A stretch of DNA of 64,000 nt from Bacillus sp. Cs-700 (GCF_011082085.1 NZ_CP041063.1:4233840-4297839), one strand, 5' to 3'. Counted from the first letter of the stretch, positions 28,068 to 36,591 are shown. Translations and numbers: made by a program. The notes: a model not told the origin generated them from the sequence alone.

Positions 28068-28907
28068 TTGGAAGAAGTAAAAAAAATTATTGTCATTCTC
28101 TTAGGTGCGATTCTCGGGGCTGTTTCTCTTAACTTGTTTCTAATTCCTGCAAATGTGTATGCGAGCGGGTTTACAGGGATCGCGCAGCTCATTTCAAGCG
28201 TACTAAGTGATTATACACCTATTACAATCTCGACAGGTATTCTGCTCATGTTACTCAATATTCCTGTTGCCATTCTTGGATGGAAGAAAGTAGGGAAGTC
28301 CTTTACATTATATAGTGTGATTAGCGTAGGGGCTACCACTATATTCCTTGAAATCATTCCGGTCCAAGCGCTTTCAGAGGATATTTTGTTAAATGCGGTA
28401 TTTGGAGGCGTCATTGCAGCGATTGGTATCGGTTTTACGTTAAAATGGGGGGCTTCCACGGGCGGAATGGACATTGTCGCTATGATTCTTTCTAGAATGA
28501 AAGATCGCCCGATTGGTACGTACTTCTTTAGCATGAACGCGTTAATTATTCTAACAGCGGGAATGCTGTACGGTTGGGAAAAAGCGCTTTACACGCTCGT
28601 TACCTTATATGTATCCTCTCGCGTGATTGATGTCATTCACACTCGTCACGAAAAACTAACGGCCATGATCGTAACAGCGAAAGGTGACGAAATGCAAAAA
28701 GCCATCCACGATCGTTTAGTTAGAGGAATTACCAAGCTTCCAGCCAAAGGAGCCTACCGCGGTGAACCAAAAGAAATGCTCATGATCGTGGTCACAAGAT
28801 ATGAACTCTATGATCTTGAACATATCATTCAAGACATCGACCCAACCGCCTTCACCAACATCGTCAACACCACAGGAATCTTCGGCTTCTTTAGAACGGA
28901 TGGTTAA
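28068..28907 (+). CDS. yitT: YitT family membrane protein
   Basis: A 279-residue protein with five hydrophobic helices (to about residue 180) followed by a soluble DUF2179 domain (about 205-270). GFTGIAQLI and KWGASTGGMDIVAMI are family motifs. Function is unknown. I chose the TTG at 28068 (MEEVKKIIVIL), eight bases after AGAAGG; a GTG nine bases upstream would sit inside that site. The TAA stop is followed with no gap by GAAAAGCGG of repeat block 2. Confidence 0.87.
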   Translation: MEEVKKIIVILLGAILGAVSLNLFLIPANVYASGFTGIAQLISSVLSDYTPITISTGILLMLLNIPVAILGWKKVGKSFTLYSVISVGATTIFLEIIPVQALSEDILLNAVFGGVIAAIGIGFTLKWGASTGGMDIVAMILSRMKDRPIGTYFFSMNALIILTAGMLYGWEKALYTLVTLYVSSRVIDVIHTRHEKLTAMIVTAKGDEMQKAIHDRLVRGITKLPAKGAYRGEPKEMLMIVVTRYELYDLEHIIQDIDPTAFTNIVNTTGIFGFFRTDG

Positions 28908-29393
28908 GAAAAGCGGAGAAGAGCGTTTAGAAACGGAGATATTGGAACTCTTGAACTAGAACACGGACTTTGTGTTCTGGTGAAAGAGTGAAATATCGGA
29001 GTTTCTGCGAGTCGCAGCTGGATCTCATGAAAAGCGGAGCGGGTCCGTTTAAATCCACAGGATGTTGGAGCCCTATCGAATGAGACGCTTTTTGTCTCAA
29101 TCGATAGGGCGAAACAGCCGAAGGATTTGACCCGCGCAGCTGGATCAACGAAAAGCGGAAGTGGGCGTTTAGACACGGCAGGCACTGGAGGCATTCAAAT
29201 TGAACACGCCCTTTGTGTTCGAATTGGATGGTGAAGTGACCGAGTGTCTGCCCCCTGCAGCTGGATCAACGAAAAGCGGAAGTGGGCGTTTAGACACGGC
29301 AGGCACTGGAGCCTTATCAAAAGAACACTGCCTTTGTGTTCTGGTGAAAAAGTGAAATATCGCAGTTTTTGCAAGTCGCAACCCATCATCAAC
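28908..29393. repeat. Repeat block 2: four 121-bp tandem units, inverted
   Basis: Units start at 28908, 29029, 29150 and 29271, each with GAAAAGCGG, and run in the opposite orientation to blocks 1, 3 and 4. The linker is GCTGGATC(A/T)..., two bases longer than the GTGTCTAGCT linker of block 1, which explains the 121-bp period. Paired segments include GAAAC/GTTTC in unit 1, AAATCC/GGATTT in unit 2 and GACAC/GTGTC in unit 3. Unit 4 joins the 5' half of one type to the 3' half of another, so its outer stem no longer pairs. The block lies between yitT and the convergent Nfu-type gene. Confidence 0.93.
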
Positions 29394-29431
29394 AAAAAAG
29401 TTCCTCAGGATAACCCCTGAGGAACTTTTTT
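29394..29431. terminator. Bidirectional terminator next to repeat block 2
   Basis: AAAAAAGTTCCTCAGG and CCTGAGGAACTTTTTT form a perfect hairpin with A and T runs on both sides. It serves the minus-strand Nfu-type gene and whatever reads out of the repeat block. Confidence 0.88.
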
Positions 29432-29692
29432 CTATGCGTTATTAGAGATGGTTTCCTTTACTTCAGGAAGTAAAGTATCCCAGTCTGCTTCAGGCATTTT
29501 GTTAATCGTAATGAAATCCTGGTAACCAAATACATTATCCACGCCTTCTAATTTTAGAAGGGCAGCTGCCATTGCATGGTCAGGGGTGTCGTTCTTCTTA
29601 AAAGAGTGACTTGAAGACCCTTCAAAAAGCTGCTGATCGGCAGTAATTTTAACTGCATTTGGGTTTGGTGTACGGTCTACGCGTAGTTCCAT
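29432..29692 (-). CDS. Nfu/NifU N-terminal domain protein
   Basis: An 86-residue protein that consists only of the Nfu_N domain. Hallmarks are the TPNPNAVKI opening and the GVDNVFGYQDFITINK middle. Larger Nfu scaffolds add a C-terminal CxxC domain, which is missing here, so it cannot hold a cluster alone in the usual way. It may be an accessory protein for Fe-S assembly or stress. The ATG has GGAGG upstream. Confidence 0.85.
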   Translation of the reverse strand: MELRVDRTPNPNAVKITADQQLFEGSSSHSFKKNDTPDHAMAAALLKLEGVDNVFGYQDFITINKMPEADWDTLLPEVKETISNNA

Positions 29693-29763
29693 AGTATACG
29701 CCTCCTTTCGCTTTCATCTATTAGTGTATCAGAAACGCTCTTTGCAGCATATAACCATTCTTG

Positions 29764-30222
29764 TTAAGAAGAGAAAGTAAAGCCGTAGCGTTTTGAGACA
29801 ATATCGTGAAATCCAAGAGAATTATACAAATGCTTCGTAATCGCATTGTTAATGCCGGTTTCGAGTTCAATGCCTTTGATACCTTCATTCTCTGCCCAAT
29901 AAATCACATGTAGAAGTAGCTTTCTCCCAATTCCCTGGTTTCGAGCCTCAGGGTCAACGAACAATTCATTTAACCAAATATATGGACCTCCACTTGCGAG
30001 ACTTACTCCGATATTAAAAAAAGCTACGCCAAGTACGTCATCTTCAGATTCTGCAATAACAATTCTTGAAGCTGTTTGTTCTTCAAGGGCAAGCTTTACC
30101 CCTTTAACGAGCTTTTCATAACTTCCATTCTGATCAGAACGGGTAATTTGCTTCATTAATAAATTAGAAACCTTTTCAATTGTTTCTTCATCTGTCTGGC
30201 TCGATAATTGGTACACATTCAT
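29764..30222 (-). CDS. GNAT family N-acetyltransferase
   Basis: A 152-residue acetyltransferase. The acetyl-CoA loop RNQGIGRKLL and the preceding LNELFVDPEA strand are typical of GNAT, and YNSLGFHDI near the C-terminus completes the fold. The acceptor is unknown. The ATG at 30222 has GGAGGTGG seven bases upstream; a longer reading start at 30264 lacks one. Confidence 0.85.
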   Translation of the reverse strand: MNVYQLSSQTDEETIEKVSNLLMKQITRSDQNGSYEKLVKGVKLALEEQTASRIVIAESEDDVLGVAFFNIGVSLASGGPYIWLNELFVDPEARNQGIGRKLLLHVIYWAENEGIKGIELETGINNAITKHLYNSLGFHDIVSKRYGFTFSS

Positions 30223-30370
30223 TACCGTTCCACCTCCGTCATACTGTTTCGACCTCATCATCAAAAATCCCTTTTTAGAGGCCGAGAATAAAATATTTAT
30301 TTAATTTACTGGAATTTTGAAACATTCAGCTATTTCCATTCGTCTATAAGATAAGGAAGGAGCTTACAAA

Positions 30371-31039
30371 ATGAATATGATCTTTTCATGGAGCTCTGGA
30401 AAAGATAGTGCCATTGCTTTATATGACTGTCTTACAAAATCTCATTTACAAGTGATATCACTATGGACAACGGTGAATCAAACGAATGAGTCAATTCCAT
30501 TTCATGGAGTCGATACCGCGCTGTTAAAAAAACAAGCAGATGCAATCGGAATCCCTCTAACGATAACCAATTTACCAGATAATTGTACAAATAAGCAATA
30601 CGAGACGCTTGTTCGGAAGAAATATAAATCTTTTCGAAATGAAGGACTGGAAGGTGTCGCTTTTGCAGATTTGTATTTAGAGGACATACGCCACTATCGC
30701 AACACTCTTTTAGAGGACTATCAATTAAAAGCCATCTATCCCATTTGGAAACAGTCAACTTTACATACAGCGAAACGATTTCTCGCCAATGGATTTAAAG
30801 CGATCATCACAACTGTTGATGAAACGAACCTTCAGAGTGATTGGGTAGGGAAACCATTCGATGATACTTTTTTAAAAGCGATTCCAGAACACGTCGATCC
30901 GTGTGGAGAAAATGGCGAATTTCATACATTTGTTTATGATGGACCAATTTTCTCTAGAGCCGTCTCTTTTGATATAAAAGAGATTAGAAAAAAGGGATCC
31001 TTTCATACCGCGCGATTAACGACGAAATCAGAAAGGTAA
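30371..31039 (+). CDS. Dph6-type ATP pyrophosphatase (diphthine-ammonia ligase family)
   Basis: A 222-residue PP-loop protein. The loop SSGKDS is at residues 8-13, and the family signature HVDPCGENGEFHTFVYDGP lies near 175-193. Eukaryotic relatives amidate diphthine; bacteria lack diphthamide, so the bacterial substrate is unknown. GGAAGGAG precedes the ATG. The SGNH-like gene starts 23 nt downstream and is probably co-transcribed. Confidence 0.85.
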   Translation: MNMIFSWSSGKDSAIALYDCLTKSHLQVISLWTTVNQTNESIPFHGVDTALLKKQADAIGIPLTITNLPDNCTNKQYETLVRKKYKSFRNEGLEGVAFADLYLEDIRHYRNTLLEDYQLKAIYPIWKQSTLHTAKRFLANGFKAIITTVDETNLQSDWVGKPFDDTFLKAIPEHVDPCGENGEFHTFVYDGPIFSRAVSFDIKEIRKKGSFHTARLTTKSER

Positions 31040-31062
31040 GGAAAGAAGGGGGGCAGAAGAAA

Positions 31063-31644
31063 ATGCCGGTACTTGTTTGTTTTGGGGATTGTCTGACGGC
31101 TAGAGAAGTGGACGATAAAGGAAATGAGCGACTAACGTCTAGGATTAGAGGAGCTCTTGAAGAATGGATTGTGATCAACGCAGGTTCAACGCCAACTTCT
31201 CGTGAAGGGGTGTCGCGTTTTCAATCAGATGTTTTAAGTTACCAACCGGATTATGTCACCATTTTTTTTGGTACACAGGAAGCATGCTTGATCGATGGTT
31301 CAGATATCAGTGAATTTGAAAGAAATATTGGGTATATGGTTAACAATCTTCCGCCGGATCGAGTGATTTTGATATCACCTTCACCTGTGATGAACGAGGA
31401 AAATGCTTCGGTGACAAATCAGAAAATTGAGGGGTATGCCGAGCGAATTCGTTTTTTGGCTAGAAAGTTTGGGACGAGACATATTGATCTCTGGCAACTG
31501 ATACATGAAAGCCGAAAAAGCAAAACGCTTTATGAGAAAGACGGTGTTCAGCTAAGTTCCAGAGGGTATAAACTGATTACGAAAGAAGTATTAAAATCCC
31601 TTGGTAGAAAAACAAGGATGAAACCAGTGATTAAACTATTTTAG
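31063..31644 (+). CDS. SGNH/GDSL hydrolase-like protein with substituted catalytic residues
   Basis: A 193-residue protein with the SGNH fold pattern. Block I reads FGDCLT (7-12), so the usual nucleophile serine is Cys10. Block III reads GTQE (70-73) where GxND is normal. Block V reads DGVQ (160-163) where DxxH carries the catalytic histidine. Three of the usual active-site residues are therefore changed, and ordinary esterase activity is unlikely. It may be a binding protein, or a thiol enzyme with another mechanism. GGGGGG lies upstream of the ATG. Confidence 0.75.
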   Translation: MPVLVCFGDCLTAREVDDKGNERLTSRIRGALEEWIVINAGSTPTSREGVSRFQSDVLSYQPDYVTIFFGTQEACLIDGSDISEFERNIGYMVNNLPPDRVILISPSPVMNEENASVTNQKIEGYAERIRFLARKFGTRHIDLWQLIHESRKSKTLYEKDGVQLSSRGYKLITKEVLKSLGRKTRMKPVIKLF

Positions 31645-31684
31645 CGAATGGACGACAGAATTTAAGTATAAGGGGCCAGCACGC

Positions 31685-31727
31685 AGATAAAGAAACCCGT
31701 CACGAGTTGACGGGTTTCTTTTATCTG
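31685..31727. terminator. Bidirectional terminator
   Basis: AGATAA-AGAAACCCGTCA pairs with TGACGGGTTTCTTTTATCT over a CGAGT loop. It serves the SGNH-like gene and the convergent DUF3813 gene. Confidence 0.85.
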
Positions 31728-31733
31728 TAAAAA

Positions 31734-31952
31734 TTAAAAGGGTTTATTGGATACTTCATGGCTAAGTTCTTGAATGACTTCCTGGTATGAAGTGAGCTGT
31801 TCTTTTTCAGCGCTAGTTGATTGATGGAAAGCTGCAGAAAGATTGTTAAGGGCCACGTTGATTTGATTTTGTGCATCTGGATGTCCGCTTGTAGCCATTT
31901 GTTCTGCTCTTTCTACCGCTTCACGCGCTAGTTGGAAATAACGATTTCCCAT
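31734..31952 (-). CDS. yitR: DUF3813 family protein (YitR-like)
   Basis: A 72-residue helical protein starting MGNRYFQLAREAVERAEQMA, like the DUF3813 family that includes B. subtilis YitR. Function is unknown. I chose the ATG at 31952, nine bases after GGTGG; an ATG two codons earlier overlaps the stop of the upstream small gene (ATGA), so coupled initiation there is possible. Confidence 0.7.
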   Translation of the reverse strand: MGNRYFQLAREAVERAEQMATSGHPDAQNQINVALNNLSAAFHQSTSAEKEQLTSYQEVIQELSHEVSNKPF

Positions 31953-31954
31953 CT

Positions 31955-32098
31955 TCATTCACCACCAGACAAATTTTCTTGTTGCTGTTTCTTTCTTTGC
32001 TGACTGCTTAAACTTGTCAGGTCGTGCTGATCCATGTTTTGAACGGCACGATCTGCGCCTTCTTTTATCATTCGCTTTGTTTTGCTGTTCTTTGCCAT
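31955..32098 (-). CDS. Small hydrophilic protein, unknown
   Basis: A 47-residue reading frame, MAKNSKTKRMIKEGAD... ending QQENLSGGE, very rich in Lys, Gln and Ser. GGGAGGG lies before the ATG and the stop overlaps the next gene by ATGA, so it is very likely translated and co-expressed with yitR. It resembles small spore-associated proteins in composition only; I do not recognise a family. Confidence 0.65.
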   Translation of the reverse strand: MAKNSKTKRMIKEGADRAVQNMDQHDLTSLSSQQRKKQQQENLSGGE

Positions 32099-32183
32099 GA
32101 TTGAATCCCTCCCTTTCCTTTATAGGATGAGTTCATCAATCAGTTATTATTCTGTATTGATCTCTCCTTTTGAGAAAATAAAA

Positions 32184-32211
32184 AAGACAGCTTATGATAG
32201 CTGTCTTTTGT
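32184..32211 (-). terminator. Terminator with the yitU stop codon in its loop
   Basis: On the minus strand AAAAGACAGC pairs with GCTGTCTTTT. The 5' arm encodes the last residues of YitU and the loop holds the TAA stop; a T run follows. Confidence 0.8.
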
Positions 32212-33031
32212 CAGAAATCGAGAGTTTCAGTCTTTCCTCAAGAAAAGTTGCAATTCCGTCTTCTTCATTACTAACGGTCACTTCATTCGCGATATTTTTT
32301 AACTCATTAATTGCATTTCCCATCGCAACGCCAGTTCCGGCGTATTCAATCATTTCAAGGTCATTGTCTTCATCGCCAAAAGCAATAATCCTCTCTTGAG
32401 GAACGTTAAAGTGAGTTGCTAAACGCTGCAAACCGACTGCTTTGTTTAATCCTGCTCGAACTATCTCGATGATATTTAATGGAGCAGCCCAAACCCTGTG
32501 CTCAATCATTTCAGCATGATGGTCTCTTAACATTTGGCGAAGATCCGCAAGCTGTTGCTCGTGCGGATGAATGAGAAGAGAGGTTGGATCATCCTTAAGA
32601 TTTTTATGGATTTCCCCAGTGAAAATGGAAGAGTCATTCATAATCATATTTTGCATAATAAGCTCATCATGCTGATGCAGGTAAACATCATCAAGCACCT
32701 CAGCCATAATGTTTTTTACATTGATGTCACTACAGGAAGAAACAATGGATTTCGCTGTAGTTAATTCCATTGGAGAATGATGAGTTCCAAAAGAGCGATC
32801 GAGGGGATGGTGAACAAATGCCCCGTTAAAATTAACGATTGGAGAATCAAGTGCTAGTTCGTTATAATAGCGAACGCTTGCCCGATAAGGGCGACCTGTT
32901 GCGATTGCGACATGATGACCTTGCCTTTTCGCTTCAAAGATAACAGATTTCGTGCGTTCTGAAATATTCTTTTCGCTGTTTAACAACGTGCCATCAAGAT
33001 CAATTGCGATTAGATGCGGTTTAGTTGTCAT
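32192..33031 (-). CDS. yitU: Cof-type HAD-IIB hydrolase (YitU-like)
   Basis: A 279-residue phosphatase. The nucleophile motif DLDGT is at residues 11-15. ATGRP near 44-48 and GDEDNDLEMIEYAGTGVAMGNA near the C-terminus are HAD motifs, with a C2-type cap between. Members dephosphorylate FMN precursors, sugar phosphates or PLP; in B. subtilis YitU is one of the pyrimidine-phosphate phosphatases proposed in riboflavin synthesis. Substrate here is inferred only. Confidence 0.88.
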   Translation of the reverse strand: MTTKPHLIAIDLDGTLLNSEKNISERTKSVIFEAKRQGHHVAIATGRPYRASVRYYNELALDSPIVNFNGAFVHHPLDRSFGTHHSPMELTTAKSIVSSCSDINVKNIMAEVLDDVYLHQHDELIMQNMIMNDSSIFTGEIHKNLKDDPTSLLIHPHEQQLADLRQMLRDHHAEMIEHRVWAAPLNIIEIVRAGLNKAVGLQRLATHFNVPQERIIAFGDEDNDLEMIEYAGTGVAMGNAINELKNIANEVTVSNEEDGIATFLEERLKLSISDKRQLS

Positions 33032-33227
33032 AGAAGCTCCTTTGAAAAGTGTCTTTTGGTTGTAGCGCCTATGCGTCTACAAACTTATTGTACATGGCAT
33101 AAGATTAAGTGTCTATTTTGATATGTTAAAATTTTGACAAAAGTATTAAAAGGAAACGATAGTCGTTTGAGGAATTATTAAGAAGGGTACACTTTAACTA
33201 TCATTCCATTGGAGGTGGCAGTCGATT

Positions 33228-33545
33228 ATGACTAAGAAACAAACATGGCTAATATCAAGTATTGCGGCAGGGACAATCGGCATTTCATCCTATTTGCTTA
33301 AGGATGAAGAAAAGAGAGCGAAACTAAAAACGAAGGCAAATGGTCTGCGTAAGCAAGTTTCAAAGAAATTTAGTGACAGCTTGCCAATCGAAAAAGCAGG
33401 CAATCCAACAACACCCGATCAATCAGATGATAGCGGAGATAGCAAGATGGTTTATGAAGGTTCACAGTTTCCAACTCAATACTACAATAAATTAGAAAAT
33501 ATGAAATCAGTTGAAAAAAGTCACGAAGAGCAAGTGAAAAATTAA
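33228..33545 (+). CDS. Uncharacterised membrane-anchored protein
   Basis: A 105-residue protein. An N-terminal hydrophobic segment (about 6-23) is followed by a long charged, Lys/Glu/Ser-rich region that should lie in the cytoplasm or at the surface. GGAGGTGG precedes the ATG. The segment MVYEGSQFPTQYYNKLE looks conserved-type but I cannot name the family. A terminator follows. Confidence 0.65.
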   Translation: MTKKQTWLISSIAAGTIGISSYLLKDEEKRAKLKTKANGLRKQVSKKFSDSLPIEKAGNPTTPDQSDDSGDSKMVYEGSQFPTQYYNKLENMKSVEKSHEEQVKN

Positions 33546-33552
33546 CGTATTT

Positions 33553-33583
33553 GACATGCAAGCAGTGCTTGCATGTTTTTCTT
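33553..33583 (+). terminator. Intrinsic terminator
   Basis: ACATGCAAGCA / TGCTTGCATGT stem followed by a T run, directly after the uncharacterised membrane protein gene. Confidence 0.85.
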
Positions 33584-33668
33584 TGCCTACCTGACTTCAA
33601 ATTTCTCATGTAACCATATGAATGGTACGATAGAGAGGACGGTTACTAGAGGAAAGGGGTATAAGCTA

Positions 33669-34436
33669 ATGGTTACAATCGTAAATGAATACATAGAAAA
33701 TATACCCGTTCTACACGTGGTAGACGGTGAACTTGCGAATGAGAAACTTCCGCTCGTTATGTTTCAACATGGTTTTACTAGCGCAAAAGAACATAACCTC
33801 CATATTGCCTACCTTCTAGCTGAAGAAGGGTATCGCGTACTTCTTCCTGACGCTGTTCATCACGGAGAACGAGAAAATGATCTATCAGGGAAAAAGCGTC
33901 AGTATGTGTTTTGGGAAATTGTGATTCAAAGTTTAACGGAGCTTGACCAACTGAGACAGCATCTTGTTGATCGAAATCTTGTTCAAGAAGATCGGATTGG
34001 CATGTCCGGCACTTCAATGGGAGGCATTCTAACATTTGGGGCGCTTACACAATATCCATGGATTAAAGCAGCTGTTTCCTTAATGGGATCGCCGTCTTAT
34101 TTTAAACTGGCGAACGCTCAAATTCGCTATTTGAAAGAAGAAGGATTCAGTCTTCCGATTTCTGAAGAAGAAATGAAAAAACAAATTGAAGGTTTACAGT
34201 CTTATGACCTTTCTTTACAAGAAGACAAACTTGATGGTCGACCACTCATGATGTGGCATAGTACAGTAGATAAGGTCGTTCCTTATACCCTTACGTATGA
34301 TTTCTATCACCAGATTAAACCGCTCTATGAAGGGATGGAAGAGCATCTTAAATTTATTAAAGATGAGACTTCCGGCCATAAAGTTTCACGAGAAGCTGTT
34401 CTTGCTTTAGTGGACTGGTTTAAAACTCATTTATAG
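33669..34436 (+). CDS. yitV: Alpha/beta hydrolase, YitV-like esterase
   Basis: A 255-residue serine hydrolase of the prolyl-oligopeptidase-like alpha/beta class. FQHGFTSAKEH forms the oxyanion region, the nucleophile is Ser116 in GMSGTSMGG, the acid is in MMWHSTVDKVVP and the histidine in SGHKVS. The substrate is unknown. I chose the ATG at 33669, nine bases after GAAAGGGG; an in-frame start 96 nt upstream has no site. The order yitU-yitV-yitW is like that of B. subtilis. Confidence 0.87.
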   Translation: MVTIVNEYIENIPVLHVVDGELANEKLPLVMFQHGFTSAKEHNLHIAYLLAEEGYRVLLPDAVHHGERENDLSGKKRQYVFWEIVIQSLTELDQLRQHLVDRNLVQEDRIGMSGTSMGGILTFGALTQYPWIKAAVSLMGSPSYFKLANAQIRYLKEEGFSLPISEEEMKKQIEGLQSYDLSLQEDKLDGRPLMMWHSTVDKVVPYTLTYDFYHQIKPLYEGMEEHLKFIKDETSGHKVSREAVLALVDWFKTHL

Positions 34437-34471
34437 AATTAAGCCTTTTCGGTTTAAGTTAAATCTGAATT

Positions 34472-34480
34472 TGTTATAAT
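34472..34480 (+). promoter_or_regulatory. Extended -10 promoter of the yitW-like gene
   Basis: TGTTATAAT is a perfect extended -10 (TGn plus TATAAT) 38 nt before the start codon. The -35 is poor. Confidence 0.55.
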
Positions 34481-34517
34481 GAAAGTTGGAAGCACTTGTA
34501 TGAAAGGAGAGATTTCA

Positions 34518-34838
34518 ATGTCTGATCAAACAGATCAAGAAATGAGAGATAAATTATTTGAAGCTCTGGAGAATGTCATTGATCCTGAGCTAGGGATAGA
34601 CATCGTAAACCTTGGCCTCGTCTACGAAGCTGATCTTAACGATGAAGGTGTCGCTCAAGTCGTTATGACATTAACTGCAATGGGTTGCCCATTAGCAGGT
34701 ACAATCGTTAATGATGTAAAACGCGCACTATCCGATGTGGAGGAAGTAAATGATGCTGATGTTAACATCGTTTGGAATCCACCATGGTCGAAAGACAACA
34801 TGTCTCGCTATGCAAAGATTGCACTTGGCATTACATGA
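34518..34838 (+). CDS. yitW: MIP18/DUF59 Fe-S assembly protein (YitW/SufT-like)
   Basis: A 106-residue protein of the metal-sulfur cluster assembly factor family. ENVIDPELGIDIVNLGLVY and the single conserved Cys in TAMGCPLAG are diagnostic, as is VWNPPWSKDNMS. It helps maturation of Fe-S proteins. AAAGGAGAG precedes the ATG at 34518. Confidence 0.92.
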   Translation: MSDQTDQEMRDKLFEALENVIDPELGIDIVNLGLVYEADLNDEGVAQVVMTLTAMGCPLAGTIVNDVKRALSDVEEVNDADVNIVWNPPWSKDNMSRYAKIALGIT

Positions 34839-34841
34839 TTA

Positions 34842-34873
34842 GAAAAGGAAGAGGGTCTCCCTCTTCCTTTTTA
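34842..34873 (+). terminator. Intrinsic terminator after yitW
   Basis: AAAAGGAAGAGGG / CCCTCTTCCTTTTT with a three-base loop. Confidence 0.87.
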
Positions 34874-34911
34874 TTTTATGGTTTGTGAGCAATTATAGTA
34901 AAATGACGTTT

Positions 34912-36591
34912 CTATTCTGTGCGTTCAACGACGATTTTTTCGTTAATCATCTTCCAAATCGCAGGGTCTTCCATCCCGAGTCGCCATAAGGCAACACCCT
35001 GGACACCAAGTTCATCGGCTAACCGAATTTTTGCTTCAATGCTTTGTTCGTTTTCAAACCAAACTTCGTGCTTATTTCCTTCCTCATCTGTATAGCGAAA
35101 GAAAGGTGTTTTCCGTTCTTCATCAAATTCGACTTCTGCGTTATACTTCTTTTTTAATTTCATCGCCATATCATACGTGACGTAGGTGCTTTTTTCTTTA
35201 TCAAGATTAAAATCAAAACCAAACACAGAAATGGCGGATACTAACTTTTCAGGAGGAATTCTCGTTTTGGCATATGTCATGACTTTCTCCATCCACCCGG
35301 CCGTCACGGCAGGGCCTGGGGGACTACCTGGCCAGCCAAATTCGTTATAAAGCATCACGATAAATTGATCAACAGCTTTGCCGATCTCAGCATAATTAAA
35401 TGGATCTGAAAATGGATTAACGAGTTCATCTGAAGCTCTTGAAGGAACACTTGCTGAGAAGAAATACCCTTTCTTACGAAGCTCTTCTCCGATAGTCTGG
35501 TAAAGAAGCGTTAGTTTATCCGCATCTTCAATATAGACGTCTTCAATGTCAATATCGACCCCATCAAAATTATATTTTTCGATTAATTTAACGAGATTTT
35601 TTGCAAAGGCTCTTCGGTTTTCCTCGCTTGAAACGAGTGTCTGAACTACCTTCTTACTTGGTTCGGTGTCGCCCCTTTTATACAGTAAGTTATGCACAAC
35701 AGGCATGATTTTAATGTTTTGATCATGGGCAAGCTGGACAAGTTTCTCAATTTCTCTATCGCTAAACTTGCCGAACTTCTCAATTGTTGTTGGGTTCTCC
35801 TGGCTGATCCGAAAAAGAAACAGAGCTAGCTGCGAAAGGGCGGATCGATTTGAAACAAATGATTTATAAGAAGAAGGGAGCGACGGGCCTTCTTCAAGCG
35901 TATAGTAACCGATAATCCGCGATACCGGCTTTTCATCTCCATACGCTTTAAATGTAACGAGGCTATCTGCTATCCACCCAGTCGTACCATCATATAACTG
36001 CACTTTGTACCAATTTCCACGAATACCTTCAACCGCTAGCTTCGCTCCAGTTCTCATTTGAGCAATGATGTTATACCCTTTGCCTGGGCCAGTTCTTACA
36101 TTCGCTCGGTCAGCTTTTACAACGACTTCTGTATATACTGGAATTTTCAATGTTTGACCTATTGAGAGGGCATCTGATGTTAAATCATTCAACACCTGAA
36201 TACTTTGAGCTGTCGTACCATAATTTTGGGCAATGGTGTATAGACTGTCTCCTGCTTTTACTGTATAGTCAATGCGCATCGATCGAGAACGGTTTAGTGG
36301 AAGTTCAAGGTGCTGACCAACATAAATAAGGTTAGATGGGAGTTGATTTAGCTCTCTAACTTCTTTAACTGGAACACGGTATTCCTCTGAAATACTTAAT
36401 AATGTATCACCCTGTTTCACGGTATACGTATGGTTAGTTGAAGAAGATGGAATGCGTAGCATTTGTCCAACGTAAATGATGTTTGAATTAAGCTGATTCA
36501 TTTGCTTGATTTCATTCACGGATTGATCGTGCGATTCTGCAATTTTAAGCAGCGTATCACCAGGCTTAACCCAATATTCTTTTTGAGGCAT
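34912..36591 (-). CDS. LysM-SH3-GH18 peptidoglycan hydrolase, SleL-like
   Basis: A 559-residue protein. Three LysM repeats (about 5-48, 55-98 and 108-152) are followed by a bacterial SH3 domain (157-214) and a GH18 barrel (223-555). The GH18 catalytic motif DGVDIDIE is at 343-350, with the acid Glu350 intact. The architecture resembles spore cortex N-acetylglucosaminidases (SleL/YaaH) but adds one LysM and an SH3 domain. There is no signal peptide, as usual for spore-coat-delivered enzymes. AAAGGAGTG precedes the ATG at 36591. Confidence 0.88.
   Translation of the reverse strand: MPQKEYWVKPGDTLLKIAESHDQSVNEIKQMNQLNSNIIYVGQMLRIPSSSTNHTYTVKQGDTLLSISEEYRVPVKEVRELNQLPSNLIYVGQHLELPLNRSRSMRIDYTVKAGDSLYTIAQNYGTTAQSIQVLNDLTSDALSIGQTLKIPVYTEVVVKADRANVRTGPGKGYNIIAQMRTGAKLAVEGIRGNWYKVQLYDGTTGWIADSLVTFKAYGDEKPVSRIIGYYTLEEGPSLPSSYKSFVSNRSALSQLALFLFRISQENPTTIEKFGKFSDREIEKLVQLAHDQNIKIMPVVHNLLYKRGDTEPSKKVVQTLVSSEENRRAFAKNLVKLIEKYNFDGVDIDIEDVYIEDADKLTLLYQTIGEELRKKGYFFSASVPSRASDELVNPFSDPFNYAEIGKAVDQFIVMLYNEFGWPGSPPGPAVTAGWMEKVMTYAKTRIPPEKLVSAISVFGFDFNLDKEKSTYVTYDMAMKLKKKYNAEVEFDEERKTPFFRYTDEEGNKHEVWFENEQSIEAKIRLADELGVQGVALWRLGMEDPAIWKMINEKIVVERTE

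Noticed and set aside
32082..32399. Plus-strand frame over the yitU 3' end
   Set aside because: It is antisense to a clear HAD phosphatase gene and has no ribosome site or recognisable domain.
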